The notes under the pieces: model-generated
Seen by the model: the letters and a program-made list of their open reading frames with translations, nothing else
Database searches by the model: none
What the model was told of the DNA's origin: nothing
NCBI GenBank assembly: GCA_023614405.1
Contig: CM042696.1
Location: forward strand, 333,179,211 to 333,243,210
Direction: 5' to 3'
Length of the DNA: 64,000 nucleotides
Origin: Avena insularis
Taxonomy: Eukaryota > Streptophyta > Magnoliopsida > Poales > Poaceae
Translations under genes and position numbers: made by a program
In this document: positions 15,238-26,390 of the stretch, one piece after another
How positions within the stretch are numbered: the stretch's first letter is position 1
Layout of the letters: each line of letters starts with the position of its first letter

Positions 15238-18200
15238 CCATGAACCACATATGGATCCACCAATGTCATTGCATGTGTGTTCTTTCCACAAACCACATAT
15301 GGCTCCACCAGAGTCATTGCATGTGTGTTCTTTTCCACAAGCAACACATGGATCCACTAGAGTCATTGCATGTGTGTTCTTTCGACAAACCATATATGGA
15401 TCAACAAATATCATTGCATATGTATTCTTTCCACAAACCACATATGGATCCACCAATGTCATTGCATGTGTGTTCTTTTGACAAATAACATGGATCAACC
15501 AATGGCATTGCACGTGTGTTATTGTCATAAACCACACATGGATCAACCAATGTCATTGCATGTGTGTTCATGTCACAAACCACACATGGATCAACCAATG
15601 TTATTTCATGTGTGTTCTTTCCATGAACCACATATGGATCAACCAGAGTCATTGCATGTGTGTTCTTTCCACAAACCACACATGGATCCACCAGAGTAAT
15701 TGCATGTGTGTTCATGTCACAAACCACACATGGATCCACCAATGTCATTTCATGTGTGTTCTTGCCATGAACCACATATGGATCCACCAATGTCATTGCA
15801 TGTGTGTTCTTTCCACAAACCACATATGGATCCACCAGAGTCATTGCATGTGTGTTCTTTCCACAAACCAAATATGGATCCACCAATGTCATTGCATGTG
15901 TGTTCTTTCCACAAACCACACATGGATCCACCAGAGTCATTGCATGTGTGTTCTTTTCACAAACCACATATGGATCCACCAGAGTCATTGCATGTGTGTT
16001 CTTTTCACAAACCACATATGGATCCACTAGAGTCATTGCATGTGTGTTCTTTTCACAAACCATACATGGATCAACCAATGTCATTGCATGTGTGTTCTTT
16101 TCCACGAACCACATATGGATCCACCAGAGTAATTGCATATGTGTTCTTTTCACAAACCACATATGGATCCACCAGAGTCATTGAATGTGTGTTCTTTTCC
16201 ACAAACCACATATGGATCCACTAGAGTTCATTGCATGTTTGTTCTTTTCCACAAACCACATGGATCAACCAATGGCATTGCATGTGTGTTATTGTCACAA
16301 ACCATATATGGATCAGCCAATGTCATTGCATGTGTCTTCCTGTCACAAACCACATATGGATCCACAAGTGTTCATTGCATGTGTGTTCTTTCCACAAACC
16401 ACATATGTATCCACTAGAGTAATTGCATGTGTGTTCTTTTCACAAACCACATATTGATCAACTAGACTCATTGCATGTGTGTTCTTTCCACAAACCACAC
16501 ATGGATCAACCAGAGTAATTGCATGTGTGTTCATGTCACAAACCACACATGGATCCACCAATGTCATTGCATGTGTGTTCTTTACATGAACCACATATGG
16601 ATCCACCAATGTGATTGCATGTGTGTTCTTTCCACAAACCACATAAGGATCCACTAGAGTCATTGCATGTGTGTTCTTTTCACAAACCACATATGGATCC
16701 ACTAGAGTTATTGCATGTGTGTTCTTTCCACAAACCACATATGGATTCACCAGAGTCATTGCATGTGTGTTCCTTTCCACAAACCACATATGGATCCACT
16801 AGAGTCATTGCGTGTGTGTTCTTTCCACAAACCACATATGGATCAACAAATGGCATTGCATGTGTGTTCTTTTCAACAAACCACATATGGATCCACTAGA
16901 GTTCATTGCATGTTTGTTATTTTCCACAAACCACATGGATCAACCAATGGCATTGCATGTGTGTTATTGTCATAAACCACATATGGATCAACCAATGGCA
17001 ATGCATGTGTGTTACTCTCACAAACCACATATGGATCCACCAGTGTTCATTGCATGTGTGTTCTTTCCACAAACCAAATATGTATCCACTAGAGTAATTG
17101 CATGTGTGTTCTTTTCACAAACCACACATGGATCAACCAGAGTCATTGCATGTGTGTTCTTTTCACAAACCAGACATGGATCAACCAGAGTCATTGCATG
17201 TGTGTTCTTTCCATGGACCACATATGGATCAACCAGAGTCATTGCATGTGTGTTCTTTCCACAAACCACACATGGATCCACCAGAGTAATGGCATGTGTG
17301 TTCATGACACAAATCACACATGGATCCACCAGAGTCATTGCATGTGTGTTCTCTCCACAAACCACACATGGATCCACTAGAGTAATTCCATGTGTGTTCT
17401 TTTCACAAACCACATATGGATCAACCAGAGTCATTGCATGTGTGTTCTTTCCACAAACCACACATGGATCCACCAGAATAATTACATGTGTGGTCATGTC
17501 ACAAACCACACATGGATCCACCAGTGTTCATTGCATGTGTGTTCTTTCCATGAACCACATATGGATCCACCAATGTCATTGCATGTGTGTTCTTTCCACA
17601 AACCACATATGGATCCACCAGAGTCATTGCATGTGTGTTCTTTTCCACAAACCACACATGGATCCACTAGAGTCATTGCATGTGTGTTCTTTCGACAAAC
17701 CATATATGGATCAACAAATATCATTGCATGTGTATTCTTTCCACAAACCACATATGGATCCACCAATGTCACTGCATGTGTGTTCTTTTGACAAATAACA
17801 TGGATCAACCAATGGCATTGCACGTGTGTTATTGTCATAAACCACACATGGATCAACCAATGTCATTGCATGTGTGTTCATGTCACAAACCACACATGGA
17901 TCCACCAATGTTATTTCATGTGTGTTCTTTCCATGAACCACATATGGATCAACCAGAGTCATTGCATGTGTGTTGTTTCCACAAACCACATGGATCCACC
18001 AGAGTCATTGCATGTGTGTCCATCTCACAAACCACACATGGATCCACCAATGTCATTTCATGAGTGTTCTTTCCATAAACCACATATGGATCCACCAATG
18101 TCGTTGCATGTGTGTTCTTTCCACAAACCACATATGGATCCACCAAAGTCATTGCATGTGTGTTCTTTCCACAAACCAAATATGGATCCACCAATGTCAT

Positions 18201-21200
18201 TGCATGTGTGTTCATGTCACAAACATCACATGGATTCACCATGGTCATTGCATGTGTGTTATTTCCATGAACCACATATAGATCAACCAGAGTCATTTCA
18301 TGTGTGTTCTTTCCACAAACCACACATGGATCCACCAGAGTAATTGCTTGTGTGTTCATGTCACAAACCACACATGGATCCACCAATGGCATTGCATGTG
18401 TGTTCTTTCCATAAACCACATGGATCAACCAATGTCATTACATGTGTCTTGTTTCTTCAAACCACATGGATCAACCAGAGTCATTGCATGTGTGTTCTTT
18501 CCACAAACCACACATGGATCCACCAAAGTAATTGCGTGTGTGTTCATGTCACAAACCACATATGGATCCACCAATGTCATTGCATGTGTGTTCATGTCAC
18601 AAACCTCACATGGATCCACCAATGTCATTGCATGTGTGTTCTTTCCATGAACCACATATGGATCAACTAGAGTCATTGCATGTGTGTTCTTTCCACAAAC
18701 GACACATGGATCCACCAGAGTAATTGCATGTGTGTTCATGTCACAAACCACACATGGATCCACCAATGTCATTGCATGTGTGTTCTTTTCACAAACCACA
18801 TATGTATCAACAAATGTCATTGCATGTGTGTTCTTTCCACAAACCAAATATGGATCCACCAATGTCATTGCATGTGTGTTCTTTTCACAAACCACATATG
18901 TATCCACTAGATTAATTGCATGTGTGTTCTTTTCACAAACCACACATGGATCCACCAGAGTCATTGCATGTGTGTTATTTCCACAAACCACACATGGATC
19001 AACCAGAGTAAATGCATGTGTGTTCATGTCACAAACCACACATGGATCCACCAATGTCATTGCATGTGTGTTCTTTCCATGAACCACATATGGATCCACC
19101 AATGTGATTGCATGTGTGTTCTTTCCACAAACCACATAAGGATCCACTAGAGTCATTGCATGTGTGTTATTTTCCAAAACCCCATATGGATCCACCACTG
19201 TTATTGCATGTGTGTTCTTTCCACAAACCACATATGGATTCACCAGAGTCATTGCATGTGTGTTCCTTTCCACAAACCACATATGGATCCACTAGAGTCA
19301 TTGCATGTGTGTTCTTTCCACAAACCACATATGGATCAATAAATGTCATTGCATGTGTGTTCTTTTCCACAAACCACATATGGATCCACTAGAGTTCATT
19401 GCATGTTTGTTCTTTTCCACAAACCACATGGATCAACCAATGGCATTACATGTGTGTTTTTGTCATAAACCACATATGGATCAACCAATGGCAATGCATG
19501 TGTGTTCCTGTCACAAACCACATATGGATCCACCAGTGTTCATTGCATGTGTGTTCTTTCCTCAAACCAAATATGTATCCACTAGAGTAATTGCATGTGT
19601 GTTCTTTTCACAAACCACACATGGATCAACCAGAGTCATTGCATGTGTGTTCTTTTCACAAACCAGACATGGATCAACCAGAGTCATTGCATGTGTGTTC
19701 TTTCAATGGACCACATATGGATCAACCAGAGTCATTGCATGTGTGTTCTTTCCACAAACCGCACATGGATCCACCAGAGTAATGGCATGTGTGTTCATGA
19801 CACAAATCACACATGGATCCACAAGAGTCATTGCATGTGTGTTCTTTCCACAAACCACACATGGATCCACCAGAGTAATTCCATGTGTGTTCTTTTCACA
19901 AACCACATATGGATCAACCAGAGTCATTGCATGTGTGTTCTTTCCAAAAACCACATATGTATCCACCATAGTAATTTCATTTGTGTTCATGTAACAAACC
20001 ACACATGGATCCACCAGTGTTCATTGCATGTGTGTTCTTTCCATGAACCACATATGGATCCACCAATGTCATTGCATGTGTGTTCTTTCCACAAACCACA
20101 TATGGCTCCACCAGAGTCATTGCATGTGTGTTCTTTTCCACAAGCAACACATGGATCCACTAGAGTCATTGCATGTGTGTTCTTTCGACAAACCATATAT
20201 GGATCAACAAATATCATTGCATATGTATTCTTTCCACAAACCACATATGGATCCACCAATGTCATTGCATGTGTGTTCTTTTGACAAATAACATGGATCA
20301 ACCAATGGCATCAGACGTGTTATTGTCATAAACCACACATGGATCAACCAATGTCATTGCATGTGTGTTCATGTCACAAACCACACATGGATCAACCAAT
20401 GTTATTTCATGTGTGTTCTTTCCATGAACCACATATGGATCAACCAGAGTCATTGCATGTGTGTTCTTTCCACAAACCACACATGGATCCACCAGAGTAA
20501 TTGCATGTGTGTTCATGTCACAAACCACACATGGATCCACCAATGTCATTTCATGTGTGTTCTTGCCATGAACCACATATGGATCCACCAATGTCATTGC
20601 ATGTGTGTTCTTTCCACAAACCACATATGGATCCACCAGAGTCATTGCATGTGTGTTCTTTCCATAAACCAAATATGGATCCACCAATGTCATTGCATGT
20701 GTGTTCTTTCCACAAACCACACATGGATCCACCAGAGTCATTGCATGTGTGTTCTTTTCACAAACCACATATGGATCCACCAGAGTCATTGCATGTGTGT
20801 TCTTTTCACAAACCACATATGGATCCACTAGAGTCATTGCATGTGTGTTCTTTTCACAAACCATACATGGATCAACCAATGTCATTGCATGTGTGTTCTT
20901 TTCCACGAACCACATATGGATCCACCAGAGTAATTGCATATGTGTTCTTTTCACAAACCACATATGGATCCACCAGAGTCATTGAATGTGTGTTCTTTTC
21001 CACAAACCACATATGGATCCACTAGAGTTCATTGCATGTTTGTTCTTTTCCACAAACCACATGGATCAACCAATGGCATTGCATGTGTGTTATTGTCACA
21101 AACCATATATGGATCAGCCAATGTCATTGCATGTGTCTTCCTGTCACAAACCACATATGGATCCACAAGTGTTCATTGCATGTGTGTTCTTTCCACAAAC

Positions 21201-21242
21201 CACATATGTATCCACTAGAGTAATTGCATGTGTGTTCTTTTC
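12000..21242. repeat. 4.8-kb tandem duplication within the satellite
   Basis: The order of variants in about 12000-16440 repeats in about 16800-21242 at offsets of 4799-4803 bp. Examples are a shared AAATGCATG variant at 14209 and 19012, a shared GGCTCCACC variant at 15301 and 20104, and a shared CACGAACC variant at 16103 and 20904. Positions 16455-16800 form the join and resemble the series at about 8300-8650. This duplication overlaps the 3.36-kb one, which shows successive rounds of unequal exchange. The boundaries are approximate. Confidence 0.75.
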
Positions 21243-21390
21243 ACAAACCACATATTGATCAACTAGCGTCATTGCATGTGTGTTCTTTTCACAAACCACA
21301 CATGGATCAACCAGAGTCATTGCATGTGTGTTCTTTCAATGAACCACGTATGGATCAACCAAAGTCATTGCATGTGTGTTCTTTCCACAA

Positions 21391-21395
21391 ACCAC
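21391..21395. other. Left target-site duplication (ACCAC)
   Basis: ACCAC lies immediately before the TG of the 5' LTR and is repeated immediately after the CA of the 3' LTR at 31156-31160. A 5-bp duplication is the usual product of Ty3/gypsy integrase. The bases belong to a satellite monomer (the end of CACAAACCAC). Confidence 0.97.
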
Positions 21396-21723
21396 TGATA
21401 CGTCCAAAACGTATCTACTTACCCGAACACTTTTGCTATTGTTTCTCCTCTATACTTGTGTGATTTGGATGCAACTAATGCAAACTGACGCTGTTTTCAG
21501 CAGAATTGCCTTGGTGTCTACTTTTTGTGCAGAAAATCAACTATCAGGAAAAATCTCGGAAAATATGCCAAAAATCCTATTTCACCCGAAGACTCCAGGA
21601 GCTAGAATACGAGACGGAGAAGAGCCCTCGGGTGGCCACACTACCTGGTGGCGCGGGCAAGTCCAGGACACGCTAGGGGGTGGTGTGGGCCCCCTAGGGA
21701 CCCTCTCGGCCTCTCTCTTCGCC

Positions 21724-21728
21724 TATAA
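21724..21728 (+). promoter_or_regulatory. LTR TATA box
   Basis: TATAA in the context GCCTATAAGGAGCC, directly downstream of the GC-rich block. This is the typical place for the RNA polymerase II promoter of a plant LTR. The same motif is at 30087-30091 in the 3' LTR. Confidence 0.65.
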
Positions 21729-22719
21729 GGAGCCTTCTGACCTAAAACTTCGGGGGGTTCGACGTTTTTCTAGAAAAAGTTCTGCTCTTGCCCGCCACCA
21801 AGGGGAGATTCAGACAGAAGTCTGTTCCGGCACCCTGCCGGGACGGGGAAGTGCCCCCGGAGCCATCTCCATCGATCTCCACCATCATCTTCATCGACCA
21901 TCCATGTTTCCTCCATCTATGAGTGAGTAATCCCCTGCTGTAGGCTATGGGGATGGTAGGGATTGGATGAGATCGTTCATGTAATGGCATCAGATTGTTA
22001 AGGCATAGTTCCTAGTATCTTTTATTAGTGCTTTATGACTTTGTTGCAACTTGTTGTGCTTAATGCTTGTCACTAGGGCCCGAGTGCCATGATTTCAGAT
22101 CTGAACATGTTATTGATTCATTATGATAGTATTGGTTTGGGTCTTATCTGCAAGTTGTAGACACACGTTGTTGTCCGGAACCTATGGCCCCGAAGTGATA
22201 GAAATCGGGATAACCGGAAGGGAAAGGCTTTGATGTGAGGATCACATGTGTTCACGGAGTGTTAATGCTTTGCTCCGGTGCTCTATTAAAAGAAGCACCT
22301 TAATTGCCAGTAGTTCCCTAGAGGCCCCGCTACAAACGGGCTAGCAGGACAAAAGATGTTGTGCAAGTTCTCATTGCGAGCACGTATGACTATATATGGA
22401 ACACATGCCTAGTATTGTCTAGTACTTGGGTGCTTTATCTTATTTATCTGCAATTGCCCTATGTTCTGTTTGCTATGTGAATTGTCTTGTCCATGCAACG
22501 CCCGTCCATCCATCCCTATGCCTACCACACTCGAATACCACTGTTTCTGCTTTTGTTACTATTGTCTTTGCTTTACTACTGATGTTGCTTTACTATTCCT
22601 ACTACAAAACTGTTGCTACTGATAAACTGCTGTGAGCAAGATTGTTTCCAGGTGTAGCTAAATTGACAACTCAGTTGTTAAGGCTTATAAATATTCTTTG
22701 GCTCCCCTTGTGTTGAATC

Positions 22720-22725
22720 AATAAA
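22720..22725 (+). terminator. LTR polyadenylation signal AATAAA
   Basis: AATAAA lies about 60 bp before the end of the 5' LTR and is conserved in the 3' LTR at 31092-31097. It probably marks 3'-end formation of the element transcript. The assignment rests on motif and position only. Confidence 0.5.
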
Positions 22726-22783
22726 TTGGGTTTCACTTCCCTCGAAAATACTGCGATACACCCCCTATACTTGTGAGTCATCA

Positions 22784-22869
22784 AGACTATTTTACGGTAG
22801 TTCTTGGGACCATAGCTTTATTTATCAAGTTCACTTGGATTCTCTATTGTTCGTTGCTATCCATCCATC
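22784..22869 (+). other. Leader and primer-binding-site region
   Basis: The 86 bp between the 5' LTR and the gag ATG. A primer-binding site should start within a few bases of 22784. The first bases, AGACTATTTTACGGTAG, contain no sequence that I recognise as complementary to a tRNA 3' end. In particular, the TGGCGCC core expected at about this place in related Triticeae elements, as I remember them, is absent. The primer site is either mutated or of an unfamiliar type. Confidence 0.5.
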
Positions 22870-24720
22870 ATGGGTAAGTCTTGTGACGGTAAGATTCCTA
22901 TTTTACCATCCACTACAAGAAGAGGTATGGTTCTAAACACCTTTGTTGCTCTTGATTCACCATCTATTATAAGTAAGCTCGTTACACCACCACATACACA
23001 TGTTACACACACTGCTACTACTGCTGAATCTGAAACTTCTGATGCTTATGATGCTGCTTCTACTGTGCTTGATAAGAGTGGTTCATTAGGTCCTTTCCTA
23101 GATGCTATGATTGCTAGAACTATAGATGGAAATACCGAAACTCCTAATGAAGACACTACCACACATGTTAGCTCACCTGAGTCTAGTGAGAGTTATGATA
23201 TTGAAGAAGATTATGTTGAGATGACCGATGAGTTTACTAAAGAATGTAAGAACACCCATGATAGGAGCGCTGCTAAGAGTCTCCTTGAGAGGCGTACTAT
23301 TAGACCCAAATTATCTCCTGCTGCTAAGTTTGCTGCTTCTCCCATAAACATTACAGATGAAGATTATGATTTCTCTCTTGATCTATCTTACATAGCTATT
23401 GTCGAGAAAAAACCTTTTTGTGGGACTAAGAATGAAAGTGCGGTAGCACATATGAATGAACGTTCTACCATGAGTGGCTTGTTTTCTGATAATATTAAGA
23501 TGCGTACTTACTTTGTTGCTAAGATTTTGCCCTTTTCACTAAAATGAGAAGCTAAAACTTGGTTTAGTAATTTACCTCATGGATCTATTGATAGCCCTGA
23601 GTGCTTGATTAGTACTTTCCTGTAGAAATATTTTCCTCCTAGTGCTAGACATGCTATTTTGCAGGAACTTTTTGATTTCAAACAGGGAAAAAGAGGTATT
23701 GCCTGAATCTTGGGCAAGGTTTTGTGCTTTGATTCATGCACAGGCTGGAAGTCCATTACCTAAGAATGAGCTTCTTGATATATTTTATAATGGACTAACT
23801 GAGGAATCTAGGACATACCTAGATAGTTGTGCTGATTGTGTTTTTAGGAATAGGACTCCGAAGGAAGCTAAGGAATTAATGGCTAAAATAAGCAAGAATT
23901 ATGAAGATTGGACTCCTCCTAAACAAGCTATACCTGAAGTAATTGTACCTGAACCATCTATTCCTGTGCCTATTCCAACATCAAAGAAGAGGGGAATTAT
24001 TGAATTAAATGATGAAGTGATGAAGGAAGCTAAGAAATGTCTTAAGGAGAAGGGAATTAAAGCTGCAGATGTCAAGAATTTACCCCCTATAGAAGAATTA
24101 TGTAAGCCTATTCCCTACTCACCCACTATTGAGGTACACTCTCTCCAACACTTTGATGAAGGTGATATCCCTTACTTGAAACCTCCTGATCAATGCTTAG
24201 AAGAATTTGATATCTTTATTGTTAAGCAAGATAACTTTAATAAAAGGGTGCAAAATCATCTAATGGAAAACACTAGAGCTATTGTTGAGTTGAAAGATAT
24301 TGTGGAAAGAACCTCTAATGATGTTAAAATGATTGTTAAACACTTTCAAATGGTTCACAAATAGATCAACTCGTTAAAGTGCAAAAAGACTTGCTAGTTA
24401 ATGCTGCTAAAGAAAAACATGCTTATGAAATTAGAACTAGAAGTGGTGCTGCTACCCAGGATCCTCTATATCCTGAGGGGCATCCCAAAAGAATTGAGCA
24501 GGATTCTCAACAAGCTGAAAATAGTGGTTCTACTCATAAGAAAAGGAAAAAGAAACATAAAACTGTTATAGAACCCTCTGAACCTGCTATAGATCCTAAT
24601 AGTATATCTATCTCTGATGTTGAAACTGAAAGTGGTAATGAAGAAAATGAAGTTCCTAATGAAGAAAAGGTTGAAGAAGAACCTGAAAACCACACTAAGA
24701 CTACTAAATACACCAAATAA
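22870..24720 (+). pseudogene. Degenerate gag (nucleocapsid/capsid polyprotein)
   Basis: Gag would form the cytoplasmic particle in which the element RNA is packaged. The start is the ATG at 22870 (MGKSCDGKIP). The first 225 codons are an acidic, Ser/Thr-rich leader without a recognised domain. From about 23548 the retrotransposon gag domain is clear, with motifs KTWFSNLP, GSIDS, KYFPPSARH and later ESWARF and FYNGLTEESR. A Lys/Glu-rich tail follows, with EIRTRSG near 24430-24450. No CCHC zinc knuckle is seen. Breaks visible in the reading frame are TGA at 23545-23547, TAG at 23623-23625, a one-base shift in the AAAAAG run near 23690, a second shift with TAG at 24362-24364, and TAA at 24718-24720. 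Each lies inside conserved sequence, so they are lesions. Protease continues in the same frame downstream, implying a former gag-protease polyprotein. Domain assignment is from motif memory. Confidence 0.85.
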
Positions 24721-25539
24721 GATTTTATTGCTAAGAAACATGGTAGTGAAAGAGAACCTTGGGTCCAAAAACCTATGCCTTTCCCCGATAAGAAACACAA
24801 GTCAAAGGAAGATGAACACTATAATAAGTTTTGTGAGTGGATGAAGCCTTTATTATTGCAAATTCCTTTGACTGATGCTATTAAGTTGCCTCCTTACTCA
24901 AAGTATATGAAGTACATTGTCTCGAATAAAAGGAAGATCCCTAATGAAGAAATCTCTACTTTGCTTGCTAATTATTCTTTCAATGGTAAGGTTCCTAAGA
25001 AACTTGGAGACCCAGGGATTCCAACTATCCCTTGCTCTATTAAGAACAGTTATGTTAGAACTGCTTTGTGTGATTTGGAAGCTGGAGTTAGTGTTATGCC
25101 TTTCTCTCTCTACAAGAGGCTTCAGCTTGAAAAATTGATACCAACTGATATATCTTTGCAAATGGCTGATAAATCTACCACTATTCCTGTGGGTATATGT
25201 GAGGATGTACCTGTTCAGGTGTCTCACAATTGCTTGATATTAACTGATTTTGTTGTGCTTGAAATGCCTGAAGATGATAATATGTCTATTATTCTTGGGA
25301 GACCTTTTCTTAATACTGCAGAAGTTGTTATTAATTGTAATCAAGGAAAGGTGACCTTCAATGTTAATGACAAGGAACATACTATTTATTTCCCCAAGAA
25401 GATTGAAAGGACTTATGGTTTGAATTCAATTGAACATGTTGAAGGCATTCAAGTTGGAGAAATATCTTGTCCCATACCAAGAGAAAAAATTGAAACTATT
25501 ATGATTGGGACCATTGCTATCAAGGTTGAGGTAACATAA
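24721..25539 (+). pseudogene. Degenerate retropepsin-like aspartic protease domain
   Basis: Continues the gag frame after the TAA at 24718-24720. The protease would cut the gag polyprotein. The N-terminal part (KPMPFPDKK, then FCEWMKP) is the usual linker of Athila-type proteins. The active-site region is at 25060-25100 (ALCDLEAGVSVMP) and the conserved hydrophobic-Gly motif ILGRPFL is at 25291-25311. The catalytic Asp is present (25072-25074), but the third residue of the usual Asp-x-Gly triad is Glu (GAA, 25078-25080), which would probably abolish activity. The frame ends at a TAA (25537-25539) without reaching any reverse transcriptase. The remaining domain is open without further stops. 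Confidence 0.82.
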
Positions 25540-26160
25540 TCATTAGCGGAGTACAAAGTTTTGTCTCATATGCAATTGTTTTGGTAGCAATACTTGATCA
25601 ACCTTGTTAACAAAAGGATTCCATTGAACAAAACAATGTTTTCATTATGATTATCTCCGTTTATTTCTATCCTTTGCATTTTAGTTTTTGCTTTCGTTTA
25701 GTTTTCTTTGTGTTGTTAGTTGCTTACATGCTAGAACTTCTGTAGTTCTAGCCTTGTTTTGTCCTTGCATCATGTTTCCAAAAGAAAAAATCTGTCTGTC
25801 AGAAAAATCATTCTTCTTTTTCTAAAAAAAAAGCCCAAAAATAAAGTGTCTCGAAAAATTCCAGAAAATTCATATTAAATTTTTACGAGAAAAAAGGGGC
25901 AGAGGAGTGCCTGGTAGGTACCAGGGGGCCCACCAGGCAGGCACACCATGTGGTGGCGCGACCTGCCCTGGGTGGCGCCATGCCCTGGTGTGGGCCACCC
26001 CTGGCCCTCCACTAACTCTCTCCCCTGCCACTTTCTTCTCTCTCCCGAGTAAGCTCTAGTTCGTAGATCAAAATCGCATTCTCTCTGTGCTTGCTCTCGA
26101 TTTCTTCGATCTCCTTGCTCAGCCCATCTTTTTGCTGAAATTTGGAGCATTTGTTCCTTG
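25540..26160 (+). promoter_or_regulatory. Spacer with GC-rich promoter-like module and CT-rich leader
   Basis: Non-coding. The first 330 bp are AT-rich and include a TATA-like TATTAAAT at 25873-25880. A GC-rich block (about 25900-26010) follows, containing GGTGGCGCG, GGTGTGGGCC and CCAGGGGGCCC. Its wording and layout resemble the GC-rich block just upstream of the LTR TATA box (GGTGGTGTGGGCCCC). Next comes a CT-rich stretch (CTCTCTCCC, TTCTTCTCTCTCCC) like a 5' leader, ending at a good splice donor. I infer an internal promoter and first exon for the ATHILA-like gene. This rests on resemblance alone. Confidence 0.4.
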
Positions 26161-26380
26161 GTATGTGACTCCTCCCCTTGTCCAAGTAGATTTGTGTTTA
26201 GTGGATTATATGTTGAGTATTTTGCTACTGTAGGTGACTAGTTATGAGAGCTTGTAAGCTTGTTTGATGCTTAGAGATATAGTTTTAATGCATGTTTAGG
26301 CCTCTTGCAAGTCCCTATGAGTAGAATCTTTTATTATATTTACTTTGCAATCACTTGCTTGATAGGTGTTTAAATTTCAG
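26161..26380 (+). other. Candidate 5'-UTR intron of the ATHILA-like gene
   Basis: A consensus donor (CCTTG then GTATGT at 26161) and a consensus acceptor (TTAAATTTCAG ending at 26380) bound 220 bp of T-rich sequence. The ATG of the ATHILA-like ORF follows 10 bp after the acceptor. The open frame itself runs a little upstream of the acceptor but has no ATG there, which fits a start at 26391. No transcript evidence is available. Confidence 0.45.
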
Positions 26381-26390
26381 AATACCAAGC

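Larger units (their letters stand above)
1..21395. repeat. 48-bp tandem satellite array, left part
   Basis: An uninterrupted head-to-tail array of a 48-bp monomer, about 445 copies. Each monomer reads in order: ATGTGTGTTC, a variable pyrimidine-rich block (TTTCCACAAA, TTTTCACAAA, ATGTCACAAA or TTTCCATGAA), then CCACATATGG or CCACACATGG, then ATCCACCAGA or a variant (ACTAGA, ACCAAT, CAACCAGA), then GTCATTGC. GGATCC occurs in most copies and CATATG in many. Common length variants are a 45-bp form lacking three bases before GGATCAACC, a 49-bp form ending GTGTTCATTGC, and a 47-bp form. Marker monomers recur at about 2.1-2.5 kb, which indicates higher-order repeats. Apparent ORFs run through the array in several frames on both strands because 48 is divisible by 3. 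Single-base length variants break them repeatedly, so I call no gene here. The array continues beyond the left edge of the window. Confidence 0.98.
21396..22783 (+). repeat. 5' LTR
   Basis: Begins TGATACGTCC and ends GAGTCATCA, with a 4-bp terminal inverted repeat TGAT/ATCA. It aligns over its full length with the 3' LTR. It contains a GC-rich block (about 21600-21720), a TATA box, a CT-rich leader (about 21860-21915) and an AATAAA signal. Relative to the 3' LTR it has an extra segment of about 11 bp near 21695-21710 and scattered substitutions. A 69-codon open frame at 22426-22635 also exists in the 3' LTR, but it lacks an ATG start and is not called. Confidence 0.97.

Noticed and set aside
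1..21395. CRISPR-like array
   Set aside because: Repeats are directly adjacent with no unique spacers, monomers vary continuously, and the context is a plant retrotransposon.
22426..22635. 69-codon hydrophobic open frame in the 5' LTR, matched at 30798-31007 in the 3' LTR
   Set aside because: It begins without an ATG, lies inside the LTR, and is duplicated only because the LTR is duplicated. No family is recognised.
24466..24798. Open frames on the - strand opposite gag (24466-24798, 24534-24800)
   Set aside because: These are antisense shadows of a Lys/Glu-rich coding strand, giving Phe/Leu-rich translations without a domain.
25875..26150. 91-codon - strand frame in the GC-rich spacer
   Set aside because: GC-rich sequence is poor in stop codons; the translation is low in complexity and matches nothing known to me.
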